Source: JABDBL01 sp963845445
GTDB taxonomy: Bacteria; Cyanobacteriota; Vampirovibrionia; Obscuribacterales; Obscuribacteraceae
Assembly (NCBI GenBank): GCA_963845445.1
Contig: CAWJSE010000002.1
Coordinates: forward strand, 682,001 to 746,000
Direction: 5' to 3'
Length of the DNA stretch: 64,000 nucleotides
The notes under the pieces are model-generated. The model made no database searches. It was not told the origin of the DNA and saw nothing but the letters and a program-made list of their open reading frames with translations. The position numbers and the translations under genes were made by a program. This document shows, piece after piece, positions 8,720 through 18,180 of the stretch; position 1 is the first letter of the stretch; each line of letters opens with the position of its first letter.

Positions 8720-10030
8720 ATGACAGTCAAACTAAATAGACTAGATTCCATCATAATCAGCGCTTTAACATTGCTATTATTTTCGTGTGGCAATAATACT
8801 ATTAGGCATGAAAATTCTGAAAATCCAACCATAGGGCATGAAAAACAATTACTGACCGTGCCTACAGTAAAGGTACAAAAACTCAAGCTAGACAGTCGAA
8901 TAGATTTGCCTGGAGAGCTTCTGGCTTATCAAAATGTACCGATCCATGCAAAAGTAGAAGGTTATATAAAATGGATCGGTGTAGATCGCGGTTCGATAGT
9001 AAAAAAAGGACAGGAAATGATCACTGTCTTTTGTCCCGAGCTTAACGAAAAAGTCAAAGAAGGCCAGGCTAAATTAGCTTCGGCCGAGTCATCTTACAAG
9101 CGTGCTCAAGCAACCGAGGAAAGTGTAAGATCTAAATTAGTCGAAGGACAGGCAAGGCTTGACGCGGATTTTTTGACTTTCCAAAGACTCCAGACCGCTG
9201 CTAAAACGCCAGGCGCAGTAGCGCAAAACGAAGTAGACATTCAACAAAAAGCTGTAGAATCAGATCGGGCCCGCGTTGAATCTATAAAGCAAGAAGTTAC
9301 AGCAGCAAAAAACTTGGTATTAGCTGAAAAACACAATATCCAAGCAACTCAAGAAGTGCTGAATGCTCTGAACGATATGAATTCATACTTAACTATTAAA
9401 GCGCCTTTTGATGGGGTAGTTACAGAGCGAAATGTACATGAAGGTAGCATTGTAGCAGTAGACGCTGCACGTAATGCAAGCGCCATACCACTATTACGGA
9501 TCCAGCAAAAGGACATTTTACGCCTAGTAGTCGCGGTACCGGAATCATCTGTTTCTGGCATGACACTAGGTCAACACATTGAATTTAGTGTTCCTGCTTT
9601 TATGGGAAAAACATTTTATGGAATTGTGGCGCGTCCAGCCTATGCGTTAGATCCATCTACTCGCACAATGCCCGTAGAACTCGATGTATATAATGCTAAT
9701 GGCTCTCTTGAACCTGGTATGTTTGCCACTGTTCATTGGCTAGTAACAAGACCATACCAAACGCTATTTGTTCCCTCTTCAGCTGTGGACTCAGATTTGA
9801 AAGGAACTTTTATCATTCGTATTAATGACGGCTATACTGAGCGTGTAACTGTTCAGCGGGGATTATCCATGAATAATTTAATTGAGATATCTGGTAATGT
9901 ACAAGAGGGCGACACCGTAGCGCTTAAAGCAACTAATGAATTAAAAACAGGTACACAGATAATTGCTAAGGAAGCAGACGAGAGTGACTTAAAAAATAGC
10001 GCTGGCCATCCGTCTGCTGGAGGTGAATAA
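8720..10030 (+). CDS. RND efflux periplasmic adaptor (membrane fusion lipoprotein)
   Basis: This is the HlyD/AcrA-type adaptor that joins the inner-membrane pump to the TolC channel. I chose the ATG at 8720 over the upstream TTG because it has 'GGGTGAAAG' before it and starts a compact lipoprotein signal, 'LLLFSCGN', whose Cys would be acylated. The barrel-sandwich halves ('LPGELLAYQNVPIHAKVEGY' and 'YLTIKAPFDGVVTERNVHEG') flank a long Gln/Glu/Ala/Lys-rich coiled-coil hairpin at about residues 110-220. A beta-barrel and membrane-proximal domain follow ('RPAYALDPSTRTMPVELDVY', 'LEPGMFATVHW'). It overlaps the next gene by one base (TAATG), so the two are co-translated. Confidence 0.92.
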   Translation: MTVKLNRLDSIIISALTLLLFSCGNNTIRHENSENPTIGHEKQLLTVPTVKVQKLKLDSRIDLPGELLAYQNVPIHAKVEGYIKWIGVDRGSIVKKGQEMITVFCPELNEKVKEGQAKLASAESSYKRAQATEESVRSKLVEGQARLDADFLTFQRLQTAAKTPGAVAQNEVDIQQKAVESDRARVESIKQEVTAAKNLVLAEKHNIQATQEVLNALNDMNSYLTIKAPFDGVVTERNVHEGSIVAVDAARNASAIPLLRIQQKDILRLVVAVPESSVSGMTLGQHIEFSVPAFMGKTFYGIVARPAYALDPSTRTMPVELDVYNANGSLEPGMFATVHWLVTRPYQTLFVPSSAVDSDLKGTFIIRINDGYTERVTVQRGLSMNNLIEISGNVQEGDTVALKATNELKTGTQIIAKEADESDLKNSAGHPSAGGE

Positions 10031-10569
10031 TGAAAACTTTAAATTTACTTTGGCTCGCTCTAATCCTCTGTTGTTCGGAGCCCCCCGCATTTTCTCAATC
10101 AAACACAGTTGGCAACGGCAGTTCAATTGGTCCCAGTGCAGGAGAACTTGAGAATTATGGAATAAATGGACTGCAAAGCACACAAACAAGGAGCCCGTTT
10201 CCCAGTCGACATCATCGTCTTCAAGGTACCGGCATTGGAAACTCTTTCATTGGCACTACCTCACCGACTTCAGAAGGTACACCAGCCACAAAATTGGTGA
10301 TTCCTATTCCCCCAAGTATGATCACAGCTCAGTCTCGTTTACCTAAGCTAGACTCAACTTTTCCTGATACCACCAACCCAGCCACGCAGTCATTCACCCC
10401 TGCCTTACCTGCGCTGCCGCGGAGCAGTGCATTAAGTAGTCCACTGAGTAGGCCAACATCATTCGATTCAACCGTTTCGAGTTCAGGAGTACAAAACATG
10501 CCGTCCTTAGGCGGGCAAGGATCGTTAACAGATCAATTGCGATTTGACAGCTTTAATTCCTTTAGATGA
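10030..10569 (+). CDS. Secreted Ser/Pro/Thr-rich protein, last gene of the efflux operon
   Basis: The protein has 179 residues and is not recognised. A signal peptide covers about residues 1-23 ('LLWLALILCCSEPPAFSQ'). The rest is rich in Ser, Pro, Thr and Gly, with no predicted globular core or Cys in the mature part. Its start codon overlaps the stop of the adaptor gene, so it belongs to the TolC/RND/adaptor operon and may be an accessory periplasmic component. It has no visible family motif, so no role is proposed. It is convergent with the next gene, and no clear terminator hairpin is visible in the 24-base gap. Confidence 0.7.
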   Translation: MKTLNLLWLALILCCSEPPAFSQSNTVGNGSSIGPSAGELENYGINGLQSTQTRSPFPSRHHRLQGTGIGNSFIGTTSPTSEGTPATKLVIPIPPSMITAQSRLPKLDSTFPDTTNPATQSFTPALPALPRSSALSSPLSRPTSFDSTVSSSGVQNMPSLGGQGSLTDQLRFDSFNSFR

Positions 10570-10593
10570 TCACGCCTTTAAGTCTTTATTACA

Positions 10594-12762
10594 CTAAACA
10601 GCATTTTTATTGTTATCGGGCAAACTCATTTTTGATTCTTTCTTTGCAGCAATAACCAAAGCCGCAAGAGCACCCAGATATCCTACAACTGCGGACCAAT
10701 ATAAAGCGCTTATTCCCCAATTAAGTGAAATGAAGACTGCAAATACCGAACCTAGTACTGAACCGGCACCATTAATGCCCCAATACCAAGGAACTAGTTC
10801 CTCATTATCTTTTACTGCCAGGGTTAATCCTACCGGGAAAGCCATACCCATAAAGAAACCTGCCACACTAACTAATGCTGCAGATATAATAATACGAATA
10901 AGCGTTTCGTTCTGAGAGAATGTGGTGGTTATCGGTGGCATCAAAGCACCGATTATAGCCAAAACCATTATTATTGGTATTAGGCTGGGCCAATATTGTT
11001 GCTTAAAAAACAGTGCGAATCTTTTGCTAAAATAACTTCCTAATCCACTCGAAAGTAAGAGGAAAAACACTACTACTGAAATGCCATATACGGGATGGCC
11101 AAGAAATACAATTAGTCGCTGAATAAGCGAAATTTCAACAAACATATAAGTAATACCAATTAACAAGAAAAAACAAGCCAATGGTTGCATCGATTCGCTG
11201 TTTATAGCATTCCTTGTGAATCTGAGCGGTAAATAGATGCATAAGTATGTGGCAGCCAGACTTATTACCAATACTAAGCCCAGGATGGAAACCGCGTGCA
11301 TATTCGCATCATATAAATAGTGCTTTAATTCAGGGTCGAACACGCGTGAGAGTTTTAGCATGTTAAAGAAGAAGGGGCTATCATCTGTGGGTGGCAAAAT
11401 GTTTATTGGCATTGCTCTCAGCAGTGCATCCGCTCCGGCGGCAGAAGAAATCTTTCTAACTGTATCGTCTTCAGCAAAGTCTGGACTCACTACTTGGCCG
11501 TAATCATATTGCTTAGCTAAATTGGTGATCTTATTCAAATCTGCAGCAGAAAATGACTGGTTACTGACCAGTATGGTGCCCACGCCAACTTCATCAGGAT
11601 TGGATACCGATAAGTTTCGCAGAAGAATTATATGAGACCTGGGATCATCTATGCCCATCTCCCTTAGAGATTCAGCAGCCAAGGCTATTAATCTCAATAT
11701 TTCGCCCCGTCCCTGGGGCGAATACCAGCGCGAGACAGTAAAAATGCCGTGCTCATTTAAGTGGCTAAGAAAGACCTTCCAGGCTTCCACCGTATAAAGC
11801 GAAGCTTCTGTTAAAACATAGGCACCATTGGTGGTGGCTGCCCAAGTATCTATAAACGGCATTTGTATAATATCGTAGCGTTGCTTATGTCGAGAAATAT
11901 AGCTGCGTGCTTCGTCATTAACGAATGAAACTTTGACATTTAAATTTAAGTGTCCTGTGAAGTCACCAAATTGTCCATTGACTGCCTTGAGAGTATTCTC
12001 ATTTATTTCAATACCGGTAACGTGCTTTGCATCGAACACAAGCGCCGATACAAGATCTTTTCCCCCGCCAGCCCCGATTATAAGTACATCAGCATTAGGG
12101 CGCAAATAATAAGCTAAATTGGCTATGTCATATTTAAAAACGTCAAGTTTACTTAAATCAGATTCCCAACCAACCATCGTGGTTCTCGCTGAACCATCAA
12201 TATCAACGTTTAAACCGCGTATGGGCTGTTTGAAATGAAACATCTTGCTAATGCCAGCATAACTAAAGGCAGAATGTGCATTAGCATCGCCCGATACAGC
12301 AATCCAAGAAAATGAATTCCACCGTTCATATAAGGGACGATCTATTTTAGAACCCTTTGACCATACTATGCGCAGCCAGGGTTTGCCGTCCATATAATTT
12401 TTTGTATTTATCACCAGTACTACTGCCAAACATACAGCTAATAAACTGCTGCTTAGAACAAGGCGAGGAGATTTTGCAGAAATACTAAACACTAAACCGC
12501 TAGCGGTTGCAAGCAAAGAAACAATTAGTACAGCGCTTATGCCATCAAAAATGCTTAAAGCACCCAGAGTGCCTAAACATCCAATACTTGCTCCCAACAA
12601 ATCGACTGCATATAAACTATTAAATTGTTTCGTATAGCTGCTAAAAATCAAAGAAAGCAAGATGCCACCAAAGAGAAAGGGCAGACTGATGGCAATATAT
12701 GTAATGAGGAAACTGAAAGGAACAGAATGACCATTTTCAATGAGAGGCGTGTTTATATGAAA
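10594..12762 (-). CDS. Spermidine-synthase-like polytopic membrane protein, copy 1, main part (frameshifted)
   Basis: This fragment holds most of an approximately 811-residue protein. It carries several N-terminal membrane helices, then a soluble Rossmann methyltransferase/spermidine-synthase-like domain ('VLIIGAGGGKDLVSALVF', 'GIEINENTLKAVN', 'MPFIDTWAATTNGAYVLTE'), then about seven C-terminal helices ('GITYMFVEISLIQRLIVF', 'GFFMGMAFPVGLTLA', 'PWYWGINGAGSVLGS'). It aligns along its whole length with the intact paralogue at 28802-31219. Proteins of this layout combine a polyamine-synthase-like domain with a transporter-like membrane part; their substrate is generally unknown, and real aminopropyltransferase activity should not be assumed. 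The frame lacks its natural start because of the break at 12760-12763. Confidence 0.8.
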   Translation of the reverse strand, partial: FHINTPLIENGHSVPFSFLITYIAISLPFLFGGILLSLIFSSYTKQFNSLYAVDLLGASIGCLGTLGALSIFDGISAVLIVSLLATASGLVFSISAKSPRLVLSSSLLAVCLAVVLVINTKNYMDGKPWLRIVWSKGSKIDRPLYERWNSFSWIAVSGDANAHSAFSYAGISKMFHFKQPIRGLNVDIDGSARTTMVGWESDLSKLDVFKYDIANLAYYLRPNADVLIIGAGGGKDLVSALVFDAKHVTGIEINENTLKAVNGQFGDFTGHLNLNVKVSFVNDEARSYISRHKQRYDIIQMPFIDTWAATTNGAYVLTEASLYTVEAWKVFLSHLNEHGIFTVSRWYSPQGRGEILRLIALAAESLREMGIDDPRSHIILLRNLSVSNPDEVGVGTILVSNQSFSAADLNKITNLAKQYDYGQVVSPDFAEDDTVRKISSAAGADALLRAMPINILPPTDDSPFFFNMLKLSRVFDPELKHYLYDANMHAVSILGLVLVISLAATYLCIYLPLRFTRNAINSESMQPLACFFLLIGITYMFVEISLIQRLIVFLGHPVYGISVVVFFLLLSSGLGSYFSKRFALFFKQQYWPSLIPIIMVLAIIGALMPPITTTFSQNETLIRIIISAALVSVAGFFMGMAFPVGLTLAVKDNEELVPWYWGINGAGSVLGSVFAVFISLNWGISALYWSAVVGYLGALAALVIAAKKESKMSLPDNNKNAV

Positions 12763-13028
12763 AGAATAGCTAATAAGGCAGACACTGCAAAAGCCAGAGA
12801 GCAAACACAACCGATCAAGAATATATTTTGCTTCTGAAACCAAGTCTTATATCTAAATATCAGCATACCGCCAATCGATATACCGAACATAGCAATCGAT
12901 AAGGCCATAAAAGCAAAGTGATAGTACATAGTTACGCTGAAAATCCGCGTTAGCAGTAACTCATACATCAAAGTACTGAGGGCGATCAGAAATACCCCTA
13001 TGAATATCGATCTGTCAATTTTTACCAA
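12753..13028 (-). CDS. N-terminal fragment of the spermidine-synthase-like membrane protein, copy 1
   Basis: These 91 residues contain the first membrane helices ('SIFIGVFLIALSTLMYELLL', 'HFAFMALSIAMFGISIGG'). They match the N-terminus of the paralogue at 28802-31219 almost residue for residue. The frame ends in 'AILFI' and stop, where the paralogue reads 'AILIHINGPI'. Adding one base to the mononucleotide run at 12760-12763 gives 'AILFHINTPLI' and joins this fragment to the main part. The start is a TTG at 13028. This is therefore one gene of about 811 codons and not a separate small membrane protein. Confidence 0.75.
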   Translation of the reverse strand: MVKIDRSIFIGVFLIALSTLMYELLLTRIFSVTMYYHFAFMALSIAMFGISIGGMLIFRYKTWFQKQNIFLIGCVCSLAFAVSALLAILFI

Positions 13029-13290
13029 CTTATTTATACCCTCTATTCGCTCATACTTGTTAGCTTAGACGATTTAGTCGTTTGCCGGTTTAAAAGTCAA
13101 TTACTTCCTTTGTGTCCTGTTGTTCGAGAAGCCGGTCCTTGATATAGTGTTACCAGTTTACAAGATTTTGGAGAACAGTAGATAGTGCAATAACTTTGTC
13201 CGATTTAGGCAATGAAATAAATTTGGTAGGTCACGAAGTTAATTCAATTTATGAATTTAAAAAGAAACAAGCACTAGGCTAAAAAAGTAG

Positions 13291-14880
13291 ATGTCAAAAA
13301 ATCCAAAATATCTGGCCTATCTGATTTTATTTATCTTTTCATTTTCATTAATTTATTGGGGCAAATTTATCGGCAGCAGCGCTTTTCGGGACGTGGATAC
13401 CTGCTGGCTTTTAGCAACAGGACAGTGGGTGCTGGAGCATGGATTTTTGCCGCATACTGATCCATTTTCCTCCTCCAGTACTTCTATGTACGCTAATACC
13501 GTAATACCTGGTGCTCCTCTATATCAGTATCAATGGTTGTCCGAAGTTATATTCTATGGCATCTATAAATTGGGCGGACTAGCTGGGCTTCTCATTCTGA
13601 CAGCTTCTTTATCGTGTATTATTTACGTTTGTATACCTTATTCACTTTTAGTGAATCGGGCAAAGCTTAGTCCGGCTGTCGGTTTGCTATTGTTACTTGC
13701 TGTAGAGAAGGGATCTTGTTATGGGCTTCTGGTACGCCCTCATATATTCTCTTTTTTATTTATGGCGATTTTGATCTGTCTTTACTGTCCTGGCAAAATT
13801 AGGCTCTCTAAACTTTCAACAATTCAGGTAATAAGCATCCTCCTGATAATGTTGTTATGGACAAACATGCATATATTCTTTCCCATAGGTATCGTCTTTC
13901 TGGCGATGATAAGCTTTGCCAGATTGCTCGAAGTAAAGTTCATTGATCGCCAAGACAGCTTTTCTTACTACCAGCTATTAATGCCGCTCATAGCTTTTTT
14001 ACCAACGTTGATTAACCCCTGGGGTTGGCGCAATTGGATTTATTTTGCCAATTCTCTAGTATGTCCCTATAATTTCTTGAACGCTTCAGAACTACATCCA
14101 ATAAATATTCTCGATTTTACTGACATTGCCACCATTTTTTTTGATTGGTCGGTACTGAATTACGCATTGCTTTGTCTCTTTTATCGCGGTTTTTCTTTGC
14201 AAAGATTGGGTATAGTTTCGCCGCTTTTTGCGATTACCGGTATCTGTATGGGTTTACTGCGTGTGAAACTTGTTTCTTTCACATTTCTCTTTTTACTGGT
14301 CGCTTCAGTCGAATTCATTATGCGCCAAAACAAAGATGTTTTTATACCAAACGATCACCCTAAAGAAGATGCCAGTAATAGGAAAGAACAAGTAACAAAA
14401 ATAGAACTCTTTTTGAACCAGGTAGATAGTACTCTTAAAAAGTTAGGCTCAAATAACCCTTTAGCAATGGTGACTATGTTGGCATTAACTAATATTGGTA
14501 GTTTTATCGGAATGCATTCCGAAGCACCAAGACTGCCACATCCATCAGATTATTGCCAACCACCATTTGCTGCTTTTGACTTTCTTCAAACACATACACC
14601 TCAGGGCGCTGTACTTAATGATGTATATTTTGGCAGCATGATGATTTGGTATTTAAAAAATCCAGATGTCTTTATGGATACCAGACTTATAAATGATCAA
14701 AGGGCAGTGGAATATTTGTATATTGTCAATTGCTGGCCAGGTTACGAAAAAATTTGGTCTAAATATAATTTTGCTTGGGTATTTCTAAAGCCTTCTGAGC
14801 CGATTGTCAAAATTTTGCGTCAGAAAGGCTGGAAGACTGTTTATTTAGATGATTTGGCCATTATCATGCAAAAGCGCTAA
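13291..14880 (+). CDS. Polytopic membrane protein, GT-C-like, unknown function
   Basis: The protein has 529 residues with around ten hydrophobic segments in the first 360 and a soluble C-terminal domain after about residue 410. An N-terminal loop contains 'DVDTCWLLATGQWVLEHG', then 'DPFSSSS' and 'YQYQWLSEVIFYGIYKLGG'. These resemble a widespread family of uncharacterised membrane proteins with 'D.(W/C)..LATG.W...HG..P..DPFS' and '.EWLSE' loops, probably related to GT-C glycosyltransferases. The C-terminal domain ('LNDVYFGSMMIWYL', 'FMDTRLINDQRAVEYL') fits the conserved periplasmic part of that family. It lies just before the glycan operon and may act on lipid-linked sugars. That role is inferred from fold resemblance and position only. 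No strong ribosome binding site precedes the ATG. Confidence 0.65.
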   Translation: MSKNPKYLAYLILFIFSFSLIYWGKFIGSSAFRDVDTCWLLATGQWVLEHGFLPHTDPFSSSSTSMYANTVIPGAPLYQYQWLSEVIFYGIYKLGGLAGLLILTASLSCIIYVCIPYSLLVNRAKLSPAVGLLLLLAVEKGSCYGLLVRPHIFSFLFMAILICLYCPGKIRLSKLSTIQVISILLIMLLWTNMHIFFPIGIVFLAMISFARLLEVKFIDRQDSFSYYQLLMPLIAFLPTLINPWGWRNWIYFANSLVCPYNFLNASELHPINILDFTDIATIFFDWSVLNYALLCLFYRGFSLQRLGIVSPLFAITGICMGLLRVKLVSFTFLFLLVASVEFIMRQNKDVFIPNDHPKEDASNRKEQVTKIELFLNQVDSTLKKLGSNNPLAMVTMLALTNIGSFIGMHSEAPRLPHPSDYCQPPFAAFDFLQTHTPQGAVLNDVYFGSMMIWYLKNPDVFMDTRLINDQRAVEYLYIVNCWPGYEKIWSKYNFAWVFLKPSEPIVKILRQKGWKTVYLDDLAIIMQKR

Positions 14881-15156
14881 GCCCTGCTCTCGAACATTCT
14901 GCCTTTGCTCTAATGTAGATCAAGGATTGAGACGACATCTTGCTATCAATTTAATGAGAAGACGGAAATGATAAACGTCGATTTTATCGCCAAAAGTGTT
15001 CGTATGAAATTGAACAAGGCCTATTTATATACCCAACATAGCAATTAATAAGTCCGTATAAAAATTAAAAATTGATCTCTTCATATTTTTCCATACTAAA
15101 TTATTGGCAACTGCTAAACTAAAATAGTGCTCTTCATTTTACGAGGTAATATACCG

Positions 15157-15897
15157 TTGGAAAGAAACCTTTTGTCCCAAAACAAGCGACATGAAATCGA
15201 TTTTTTTACCAATTATGCCAATGCCGATCAATATAATGTTTTTACCGACCAGGCTAACGAAAGAATTATTGATGCTTGTATTATGCATGGTCGTTTTCAG
15301 CCAGGAATGCTAGTAGTCGATATAGGTTGTGGCTCGGGCGTCTTCACGCGAGTTCTTTCACAAAAAGGTTTTAAGGCTCTAGGGGTAGATATGTGTCAGG
15401 CGCTGGTTAGCAGTGCCACTAAAATACCACCCGTGCTTCAGTATATTGCTGCAGATGCCGAGTGCCTGCCTTTAACCTCACAAAGTATCGATGCTATTCT
15501 GCTTAGTGGTTTGATACATCACTTGCCAGACCCATCTGCCTGCGCAAACGAAATATATCGGGTATTAAAGCCTGGCGGCGTTTTTGCTGCCTTTGACCCC
15601 AATCGCAAAAATCCATTTATGTGGCTGTATCGAGATTGGCAATCACCGTTTTATAGTAGAGAGGGAGTTACAGAGAACGAACGTCCAATAATAGCTGAGG
15701 AGGCTGCCAGTATTTTTGTTAAAGCAGGTTTCGAAGTAAATACAAGCTATTTATCTGGGTTGAGCTATCGGTACATAGCTTCTCCTCTCATGAGAAAGGC
15801 CCTGCCGTTATATAATTTTCTCGATTGGCTCATCTTCCAACCTAAATTTATGCAGCCATATAGTTCGTTCGTAATCACTTCTGGAGTAAAGAGATGA
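15157..15897 (+). CDS. Class I SAM-dependent methyltransferase (glycan operon)
   Basis: This is a Methyltransf_11/25-type enzyme of about 246 residues. Motif I is 'VVDIGCGSGVFTRVL', motif II 'KALGVDMCQ', 'YIAADAECLPL' follows, and motif IV/post-I is 'DAILLSGLIHHLPDP' with 'EIYRVLKPGGVFAAFDPN'. I prefer the TTG at 15157 because 'ACGAGG' lies 10 bases upstream; the frame extends to a GTG at 15127. Its stop codon overlaps the ATG of the next gene (ATGA), so it is the first member of the tightly packed glycan operon. The acceptor is unknown and could be a sugar, a lipid-linked intermediate or a small molecule. Confidence 0.85.
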   Translation: MERNLLSQNKRHEIDFFTNYANADQYNVFTDQANERIIDACIMHGRFQPGMLVVDIGCGSGVFTRVLSQKGFKALGVDMCQALVSSATKIPPVLQYIAADAECLPLTSQSIDAILLSGLIHHLPDPSACANEIYRVLKPGGVFAAFDPNRKNPFMWLYRDWQSPFYSREGVTENERPIIAEEAASIFVKAGFEVNTSYLSGLSYRYIASPLMRKALPLYNFLDWLIFQPKFMQPYSSFVITSGVKR

Positions 15898-17117
15898 GCA
15901 GTTCAAACCATAAAGAGTTCGACATATGTATAGTTGGTGGCGCAGGACACGTGGGACTGCCCTTATCTATTGTTTTTGCTCATAAAGGTCTCAAAGTTCT
16001 AGTTTATGATACCAATTCTGCAGTATTAGATACGGTGCGTTCTGGCAAGATGCCATATTTAGAGAATGGAGCTGAACCTCTCCTAAAGGAAGTCCTTAAA
16101 AACCAGCAGCTTGTCTTAAGCGATAATATAGCAGATATTGCTAAAGCCGCAGCAATCCTTATTACAATAGGCACACCGGTTGATGAATTCATGAATCCGG
16201 TTTTTCACATGATGCAGGATTGCATAGAAGCATTATTTCCCTATCTTAAAGATGGGCAGCTTTTCATTCTACGCTCGACCGTCTATCCGGGTACAACTCA
16301 ATGGCTATCTGGTTATTTAAGCAATAAAAATAAAAAGATAGATGTGGCATTTTGTCCTGAGCGCGTGGTGCAAGGACAAGCAATTGAAGAACTGCAAAAC
16401 TTGCCTCAGCTTGTGTCTGGAAATACTGCCGCAGCTGCAAAAAGAGCCGGGGAGCTGTTTTCTAGAATAGCGCCAGAAATAGTGGTACTCGATCCCATGG
16501 AAGCTGAGTTTGCCAAACTCTTTACCAATGCATATCGATATATAGAATTTGCTGTTGCCAATCAGTTTTATATGATGGCTAACTCAGCTGGTCTTGATTA
16601 TCATCGTATTCTGGATGGATTGAGTAAAAAATATCCTAGAGCTTTAAATATTCCTCGGGCTGGCTTTGCCGCAGGGCCTTGTCTTTTCAAAGACACCATG
16701 CAATTAGCAGCTTTCTCGAATAATCAATTTAGTCTGGGTGTTTCGGCAATGCTAGTAAATGAAGGTTTGGTACTATACGTGGTAGATGAAATTGCAAAAA
16801 GTCACAACCTAGAGCAACTTAAGGTTGGCTTATTGGGAATGGCATTTAAGGCCAATAGTGATGACATTCGCTCTTCATTGAGCTACAAGCTAAAGAAAAT
16901 TCTGCAATTTCGTTGCCAGCAGGTTTATACAACAGACCCGCACGTGGTATTTGATAAAGAGCTTCTTCCTCTGCAAGAAGTTATCGATAAAAGTGACGTT
17001 CTTATTCTTTGTGTGCCGCACAAGGCATATAAAAATCTAAAAATCGGGGGCAAGAAAATTGTTGATATCTGGGGATTCTTAGAAAGAACCCCTCTATCTT
17101 CAGGCATTTATGTTTGA
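15894..17117 (+). CDS. UDP-glucose/UDP-ManNAc-type nucleotide-sugar dehydrogenase
   Basis: This is an NAD-dependent four-electron dehydrogenase that oxidises a nucleotide sugar to its uronate, at 407 residues a usual family length. The N-terminal Rossmann fold shows 'DICIVGGAGHVGLPLS'. The middle segment has 'RSTVYPGTTQWL' and 'VAFCPERVVQGQAI'. The catalytic Cys lies in 'AAGPCLFKDTM'. A C-terminal Rossmann-like domain ('GLLGMAFKANSDDIRSS', 'VYTTDPHV', 'VLILCVPHKAYK') completes the UDPG/MGDP dehydrogenase three-domain layout. It resembles the UDP-ManNAc dehydrogenase (WecC) branch more than UDP-glucose dehydrogenase, but the substrate is not proven. It overlaps both neighbours, so it is translationally coupled. 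Confidence 0.9.
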   Translation: MSSSNHKEFDICIVGGAGHVGLPLSIVFAHKGLKVLVYDTNSAVLDTVRSGKMPYLENGAEPLLKEVLKNQQLVLSDNIADIAKAAAILITIGTPVDEFMNPVFHMMQDCIEALFPYLKDGQLFILRSTVYPGTTQWLSGYLSNKNKKIDVAFCPERVVQGQAIEELQNLPQLVSGNTAAAAKRAGELFSRIAPEIVVLDPMEAEFAKLFTNAYRYIEFAVANQFYMMANSAGLDYHRILDGLSKKYPRALNIPRAGFAAGPCLFKDTMQLAAFSNNQFSLGVSAMLVNEGLVLYVVDEIAKSHNLEQLKVGLLGMAFKANSDDIRSSLSYKLKKILQFRCQQVYTTDPHVVFDKELLPLQEVIDKSDVLILCVPHKAYKNLKIGGKKIVDIWGFLERTPLSSGIYV

Positions 17118-18180
17118 GAGCGCAGTGAAAAATCCGGTACGTATAGGAATAATTGGCATCGGCTTCGGCCAACAAGTGCACGTTCCAGCCTTTAGAGCAA
17201 ACCCTAACACTAAGATTGTGGCTATTTGTGCGAGTAGTAATGAACGAGCACAGCAGGTTGCCAATGCCTTAGATATTGAAAACCATTTTGGAGATTGGCA
17301 GCAACTGGTGCAAAGCAAAGAAGTAGATGCGCTATCCGTGGCTGTTCCACCTTATCTGCAAGATCAAATTGTTTTAGAAGCCCTACGTGCAGGCAAGCCT
17401 GTTTTTTGTGAAAAGCCCTTGTCGCTTTCGGTAGCTCATGCAAAATTAATGACCGAGACTGCCGCAAAAGCCCATTTACCTAATATGTTAGACTTCGAAT
17501 TTCCTGAAATTCCGCAATGGCAACGCGCTAAAGAAATACTCAATTCCGGCCGCTTGGGCACTTTACATTATGTTTCTGTTTTTTGGCATATAGAAACTTA
17601 CGCTAACCGCATGGGCCTTCGGTCTTGGAAAACTAGCGACGCACAAGGCGGCGGTGTTCTAAATGCATTTGTTTCGCACTGCTTTTACAATATTGAGTGG
17701 TTGCTCGGCCCAATCCAAAAATTGTCTGCTACATTAAGTAAATCTGGTACTGATAAACAAGATGGCTATACGGCAGCGCTTTTGCATCTTATCTTAGAAT
17801 CAGGAGTAGCAGTAGCTATAAATGTTTGTTCAAAAGCGCTGCTAGGGACTGGCCATCAGTTGGAGTTTTATGGCGATAATGCAACCCTCATTTTAAGCAA
17901 CAATAGCAAAGACTATATTACGGGTTTTAGTTTACTTGTTGGTGATAGAAACTCAAGTGAACTGACTGCGGATGTTCGCGCCGAGGATTGGCATGCCAGT
18001 GATATCGATGGCCGAATTCGTGCAGTATCGCCACTGGTGAATCGCTTTATCAATTGGACAATCAATAATTTACCGGCAACGCCCACATTTGCAGATGGTT
18101 TGCGCGTTCAACAATTGATCCAAGCAGCCAGGGACTCAATGCAAAGCGAACAATGGATAGACTGTGCGAGGGAGATATAG
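17110..18180 (+). CDS. Gfo/Idh/MocA-family oxidoreductase
   Basis: This is an NAD(P)-dependent sugar oxidoreductase, 356 residues. The N-terminal Rossmann motif is 'RIGIIGIGFGQQVHVPAF'. The family signature 'GKPVFCEKPLSLSVAHA' carries the conserved Glu-Lys-Pro. The C-terminal alpha/beta domain contains 'QGGGVLNAFVSHCFYNIEWLL', with the usual His position. It starts 8 bases inside the end of the dehydrogenase gene. In nucleotide-sugar clusters such enzymes typically oxidise the 3' position or reduce keto-sugars, and with the dehydrogenase next door a modified uronate could be made. The exact reaction is inferred. Confidence 0.88.
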   Translation: MFESAVKNPVRIGIIGIGFGQQVHVPAFRANPNTKIVAICASSNERAQQVANALDIENHFGDWQQLVQSKEVDALSVAVPPYLQDQIVLEALRAGKPVFCEKPLSLSVAHAKLMTETAAKAHLPNMLDFEFPEIPQWQRAKEILNSGRLGTLHYVSVFWHIETYANRMGLRSWKTSDAQGGGVLNAFVSHCFYNIEWLLGPIQKLSATLSKSGTDKQDGYTAALLHLILESGVAVAINVCSKALLGTGHQLEFYGDNATLILSNNSKDYITGFSLLVGDRNSSELTADVRAEDWHASDIDGRIRAVSPLVNRFINWTINNLPATPTFADGLRVQQLIQAARDSMQSEQWIDCAREI

